Shown: positions 4,831 to 7,215 of the stretch, piece after piece
Layout: every line of letters starts with the position of its first letter
How positions within the stretch are numbered: position 1 is the stretch's first letter
DNA from: Bacteroidales bacterium UBA4073
GTDB lineage: Bacteria > Bacteroidota > Bacteroidia > Bacteroidales > Tenuifilaceae
Reading direction: 5' to 3'
DNA length: 7,215 nt
Assembly: GCA_002383425.1 (NCBI GenBank)
Contig: DFYV01000132.1
Coordinates: 1-7,215 of the forward strand
Notes under the pieces: generated by a model
Told to the model about the DNA's origin: nothing
Seen by the model: only the letters and a program-made list of their open reading frames with translations
Databases searched by the model: none
Made by a program: the position numbers and the translations under genes

Positions 4831-5232
4831 TTACTCAGGTAATTTCGAAAACATCAATTCCTCCCAATTCCGGTAAATCATTCGATTCGTTTTAGCATCG
4901 TAAGCGCAAACTAATATCTTCCAACTCTTGTAAACGCCCCGCTTTATAATTGGTTCAGGATTATAAACCCGTAAAACTCCGGTAGTGTCAGGAAATCTGT
5001 CATCATCGAAATACTTTGGCTGTCCGAAGCAAAAAGCCATGCCTTCATTGCCATCACCCTGACCTGTGCCGGATAGAATAGTCCAATAAACTGTCTTAAC
5101 GGATGTATCAGAAATTGCAATCTGGTAAACCTGCTTGCCTTTATAGATATTCTCGGCATCGGTCACCATGATGATCTGACTATATCCAGTCAGTGAAATC
5201 ATTATAAGAATAGTTAACAGAATATTTTTCAT
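4831..5232 (-). CDS. small exported protein of unknown function
   Basis: This 133-aa protein opens with a clear signal peptide (MKNILLTILIMISLTGYSQ; cleavage probably after about residue 18). The mature part, about 115 residues, is polar and probably beta-rich. It includes GKQVYQIAISDTSVKTVYW (32-50), a glycine-rich loop SGTGQGDGNEG (54-64), PKYFDDDRFPDTTGVLRVY (72-90), and a closing RMIYRNWEELMF helix. It has two cysteines (Cys68 and Cys109), which could bond after export. I see no lipobox and no recognisable family. It lies 31 bases after the DUF6527 gene and 22 bases before the holin-like gene, in the same operon. A role at the host envelope, such as exclusion or lysis support, is possible but unsupported. 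Confidence 0.8.
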   Translation of the reverse strand: MKNILLTILIMISLTGYSQIIMVTDAENIYKGKQVYQIAISDTSVKTVYWTILSGTGQGDGNEGMAFCFGQPKYFDDDRFPDTTGVLRVYNPEPIIKRGVYKSWKILVCAYDAKTNRMIYRNWEELMFSKLPE

Positions 5233-5263
5233 GGCATTACTTGTTCTAAAGGTGTGTTAAAAC

Positions 5264-5563
5264 CTATTCGGGATATTCCGGTAATTCAATTGTTTGTCCC
5301 GCTAACTTATGATGACAATCGCTCAGGTATTGTATCTTTCCCTCTTTGATGAAAGAATGGCACATTTTACCTGGTGTAAAGTTTTGCACCAGCGAAGGAG
5401 ATACAGTCGGTTTATCTAAATCGCCATTAAAGAAATCATGGTGTCCGCCTTCACCTTTCAATGCAAAAGCATGATCGTACCCACAACCTAAGCACCAATA
5501 CAAATACTGAGTTTTAAAAACCACATCATCATGGATGTACTCTATTTTCTTAATTTTCGGCAT
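5264..5563 (-). CDS. DUF6527-type protein with a Cys/His cluster
   Basis: This 99-aa protein matches the DUF6527 pattern as I know it: a CxxCxxxH motif (WCLGCGYDHAF, Cys24, Cys27, His31), an FNGD..KPTVSPSL stretch (45-58), MCHSFI (67-72, Cys68-His69), and YLSDCHHKLAGQTIELPE (79-96, Cys83, His84, His85). The spaced cysteines and histidines suggest a bound metal, most likely zinc; that is inference. The length is close to full for the family. The family is common in phages and prophages and its function is unknown; some records carry a misleading 'ammonia monooxygenase' label, which nothing here supports. It has no signal peptide, so it acts in the cytoplasm, unlike its two exported neighbours. 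The start follows an A/T-rich leader (AAAAACAAAACAAT). Confidence 0.88.
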   Translation of the reverse strand: MPKIKKIEYIHDDVVFKTQYLYWCLGCGYDHAFALKGEGGHHDFFNGDLDKPTVSPSLVQNFTPGKMCHSFIKEGKIQYLSDCHHKLAGQTIELPEYPE

Positions 5564-5590
5564 ATTGTTTTGTTTTTAAATTGGGTAAAA

Positions 5591-5607
5591 AGTTCTAAAG
5601 GTGAACT
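5591..5607 (-). repeat. small hairpin and copy 1 of a 12-base repeat (second copy at 5243-5254)
   Basis: The minus strand reads AGTTC-ACCTTTA-GAACT followed by TTTTT, overlapping the stop of the upstream gene. The 12-mer CACCTTTAGAAC within it recurs exactly at 5254-5243, about ten bases after the stop of the DUF6527 gene. The short stem would be at most a weak attenuator, and the second copy lacks the hairpin partner. Confidence 0.4.
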
Positions 5608-6076
5608 AAGGCATTTTGTAAATTACATTGTAAGCTAAAGTGAATCCGGCTGTATATGAGCAATAGTAAATCAGTCCTTCGGCTACGTATTGCTTCCAGT
5701 TCTTACGTTTTCCGATTGGTATGCAAATAGCTGCTATCATTGTGCAGTTTCGCATTGTCCGGCTCAAATGGTAGCCGTCCGTTGTCCAGACTAAAGCCGT
5801 TGATGATAAAAAAAACTTTTCTCCGTTCTTTGAATTACCATCTTTCCACTTATTACCCTGCGATTGCTTAGCATCCCAAAATTTAGGGTTTGCATTCGGA
5901 AATACGGCATCGAAGTAAGTGTAATTAATTCTAACTACCTCTGCCGTTGCATCTGCAAAGCCACTAATAACAAGTAAGCCTGATTTAATCACCATCGGTT
6001 TAATAGCCTCTTTAGGTACGATTTGAGCTGTACCAGATAAGGTTATTAAAATCAATATGGTAATCAGTTTTTTCAT
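5606..6076 (-). CDS. exported phage protein of unknown function with a C-terminal hydrophobic segment
   Basis: This 156-aa protein has a signal peptide (MKKLITILILITLSGTAQ). The mature part reads KSGLLVISGFADATAEVVR (31-49, moderately hydrophobic). Next comes a conserved-looking aromatic block, PNANPKFWDAKQSQGNKW (60-77) and KNGEKFFLSSTALVWTTDGYHLSR (83-106). Two hydrophobic stretches follow, at 110-121 and about 133-153. I recall a PKFW / NKW / TDGYH arrangement in other hypothetical proteins of Bacteroidota phages, but no function is known to me. Its start overlaps the preceding gene's stop as ATGA (6076-6073), so translation is probably coupled. It may be anchored in the inner membrane or reach the periplasm. 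The TTDGYH segment has a histidine and acids that could bind metal, without real evidence. Confidence 0.8.
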   Translation of the reverse strand: MKKLITILILITLSGTAQIVPKEAIKPMVIKSGLLVISGFADATAEVVRINYTYFDAVFPNANPKFWDAKQSQGNKWKDGNSKNGEKFFLSSTALVWTTDGYHLSRTMRNCTMIAAICIPIGKRKNWKQYVAEGLIYYCSYTAGFTLAYNVIYKMP

Positions 6077-6255
6077 TTGTATTTCTCAAATTCAGGTAAT
6101 TCGATTTTATTATCAATTGCATACAACAAACACTCCGGTTCGGTTGCCCTCTCAACTATTTCACAATCTGTAAAGGTTGTACATCTACTTACTATTTGTG
6201 CAGAATTGTCCTTGCTGATTAATAGCGCAAAGTTTTTTATAAATCTCTGTTCCAT
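6073..6255 (-). CDS. 60-aa protein of unknown function between the fibre-like and exported-protein genes
   Basis: This small soluble protein is supported mainly by context. Its ATG lies one base after the fibre stop, with GGGGGA upstream as a Shine-Dalgarno, and its stop overlaps the next start (ATGA). It has three cysteines (CTTFTDCEIVERATEPEC) and ends IELPEFEKYK, which resembles the IELPEYPE end of the nearby DUF6527 protein. The resemblance is too short to prove relation. No domain is recognised. A forward frame on the opposite strand (6077-6286) is its shadow. Confidence 0.7.
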   Translation of the reverse strand: MEQRFIKNFALLISKDNSAQIVSRCTTFTDCEIVERATEPECLLYAIDNKIELPEFEKYK

Positions 6256-6256
6256 G

Positions 6257-7215
6257 TTAGTCCCCCAAATTTACAGTTGTGATTGATTTAGCAGCTTTTA
6301 GTGCATCAACAGCCGCTACAACCTCCGCAGGTGGTGAAGCGTAATCGGCATAGTCGTTAATTGTGACAGTTGTCGGAAATGTGCCTGTTTTAGTACGCAT
6401 TGAATCAAGTAGTAACACCATTTGCGCACTTGTCATTTTTGCAATTCTGTAATTTAACAACTTAAAATTTGTTATATTCGCTGAACCAGTAATATATGTA
6501 TAACTCCAATTGATATTTGCACCTGATAAATATATAGTTGTTAATCTAGTAGGTAAAGCTCCCGAGTAAGTCCAGTTTATATTTGAACCTAATAATAAAA
6601 CATACGTTAATCCAGTAGGTAAAGCTCCCGAGTAAGTCCAGTTTATTGAATTTGAAAATAAATTAAGATATGTTAATCCAGTAGGTAAAGCTCCCGAGTA
6701 AGTCCAGTTTATATTTGCACCTAATAAATATAAATAAGTTAATCCTGTGGGCAAAGCAGATGTACCGCTTGTTGGTAATATATTTGCATACGCAATTTCT
6801 TGCCGTATTTTTTCAACATCAGGGATGTCGTTTAAATTCCACGTTAAAATAGGTGCTGTGCTATTATCTCCAGTATAAAAACTTGTAGATGGGCTTAATA
6901 TACCATTATGCCCCCCGCAACTCAATACTTTTGACCTGTCAGGTATTACGATAGTTCCGCTACCGTTGTTGGGGCAATTTACTGTTAAAGTATGCTTTCT
7001 GAGTAATGCCGTCGGGTCATCATCCCTTGCAACGTCTATAGTAACATCCCCTGTAACAGTCGGAGTAACATCTTCCGAGCAGGTGAATACAAGCGTTGCG
7101 GCTGTGGCTGTACCTGATGTTTGGCCTGTAACTGGTAATATCCATCTTACATTAGTTGTCGCTTGTGTCTGATCTGCTCCGTTGGTTGTGCCTTCTGAAT
7201 TGGTTGCAACTACCC
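6257..7215 (-). CDS. fibre-like or adhesin-like protein with leucine-rich-type repeats, C-terminal 318 residues (runs off right edge)
   Basis: The frame is open from the right edge to the stop at 6259-6257, so the TTG near 6925 is internal and not the start. Visible residues 1-98 are threonine- and valine-rich and look like one or two beta-sandwich domains (RWILPVTGQTSGTATAATLV, VTPTVTGDVTIDVARDDDP, LTVNCPNNGSGTIVIPD). Residues about 153-240 hold four 22-residue repeats of the type ALPTGLTYL-x-L-xx-x-NINWTYSG, close to the LxxLxLxxN pattern of leucine-rich repeats. The end has a helical part (MTSAQMVLLLDSMRT) and PSP-like A/V helices typical of the tail of such phage proteins (EVVAAVDALKAAKSITTVNLG). 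It is probably a host-binding structural protein at the virion tip, though a secreted adhesin is possible. It heads the visible operon. Confidence 0.8.
   Translation of the reverse strand, partial: VVATNSEGTTNGADQTQATTNVRWILPVTGQTSGTATAATLVFTCSEDVTPTVTGDVTIDVARDDDPTALLRKHTLTVNCPNNGSGTIVIPDRSKVLSCGGHNGILSPSTSFYTGDNSTAPILTWNLNDIPDVEKIRQEIAYANILPTSGTSALPTGLTYLYLLGANINWTYSGALPTGLTYLNLFSNSINWTYSGALPTGLTYVLLLGSNINWTYSGALPTRLTTIYLSGANINWSYTYITGSANITNFKLLNYRIAKMTSAQMVLLLDSMRTKTGTFPTTVTINDYADYASPPAEVVAAVDALKAAKSITTVNLGD
6552..6772 (-). repeat. 66-bp tandem DNA repeats encoding the leucine-rich-type units
   Basis: A 29-base core is identical at 6552-6580, 6618-6646 and 6684-6712, exactly 66 bases apart, and a diverged fourth copy begins near 6750. 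The segments between the cores differ and encode the variable LYLLGA, LNLFSN, VLLLGS and IYLSGA stretches. Because the period is a multiple of three, gain or loss of units keeps the frame. Near-identity at the DNA level suggests recent duplication or ongoing recombination. Confidence 0.9.

Noticed and set aside
5264..5563. Ammonia monooxygenase
   Set aside because: Some records of this family carry that name, but the protein is a 99-aa cytoplasmic Cys/His protein with no membrane helices.
6552..6772. CRISPR array or diversity-generating retroelement target
   Set aside because: The repeats are coding, keep a 66-base in-frame period with no unique spacers, variation is not confined to adenines, and no cas, reverse transcriptase or template repeat is visible.
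6257..6925. A complete 222-aa gene starting at 6925
   Set aside because: The codon there is TTG, and the frame stays open with sensible protein (beta-sandwich-like sequence) up to the window edge, so this is the C-terminal part of a longer gene.
6966..7172. Forward-strand frame of 68 codons
   Set aside because: It is antisense to the open fibre-like frame, which has coherent domain-like sequence.

Overview
The window looks like part of a phage or prophage of a Bacteroidota host. Three things point to the host: the -7 promoter boxes fit the Bacteroidota form TAnnTTTG (TATATTTG twice, TAGATTTG once), most starts have A-rich rather than strong Shine-Dalgarno leaders, and the small signal-peptide and AG..L.K..-type membrane proteins are of a kind common in that phylum. 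The phage assignment rests on a tail tape measure protein, a P22-type antirepressor N-terminal domain, a DUF6527 protein, a holin-like protein and a repeat-bearing fibre-like protein. Every gene I accept is on the minus strand, so transcription runs from the right edge to the left.

Right to left: (1) 7215-4536 is a tight operon. It starts with the C-terminal 318 residues of a fibre-like protein with leucine-rich-type repeats, followed by a 60-aa protein, an exported protein with membrane helices, a DUF6527 zinc-cluster protein, a second exported protein, and a two-helix holin-like protein. A strong intrinsic terminator (4473-4500) closes it. (2) 4421-2349 is a run of compact cassettes: a secreted or membrane protein behind its own promoter, then two small genes (a 112-aa unknown and the antirepressor). 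Each of those two has its own TATATTTG promoter, a ~150-170 nt structured leader, and a terminator. (3) 2420-2196 is a non-coding stretch packed with seven or eight different palindromes. (4) 2154-1 is a tail module: a 156-aa protein overlapping, by ATGA, the start of the tape measure gene, which runs off the left edge.

The most interesting element is the pair of leaders (2977-3108 and 3577-3729). They differ in most stem positions but fold the same way: a long closing stem, a GNRA-capped hairpin, and a hairpin whose conserved TTGGCG loop is complementary to a conserved upstream CCGCCAA. At least six base pairs change on both sides between the copies, so the window itself holds covariation evidence for a structured RNA used by two unrelated genes. 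I cannot match it to a named RNA family. The second interesting element is the palindrome array, where geometry is kept but arm sequence is not.

Inferred working picture: the right-hand operon supplies fibre, lysis or envelope functions. The middle cassettes look like morons, expressed independently, perhaps in lysogeny or under control of the RNA element. The left module continues tail assembly. Whether this is an integrated prophage or a free phage genome cannot be told from the window.
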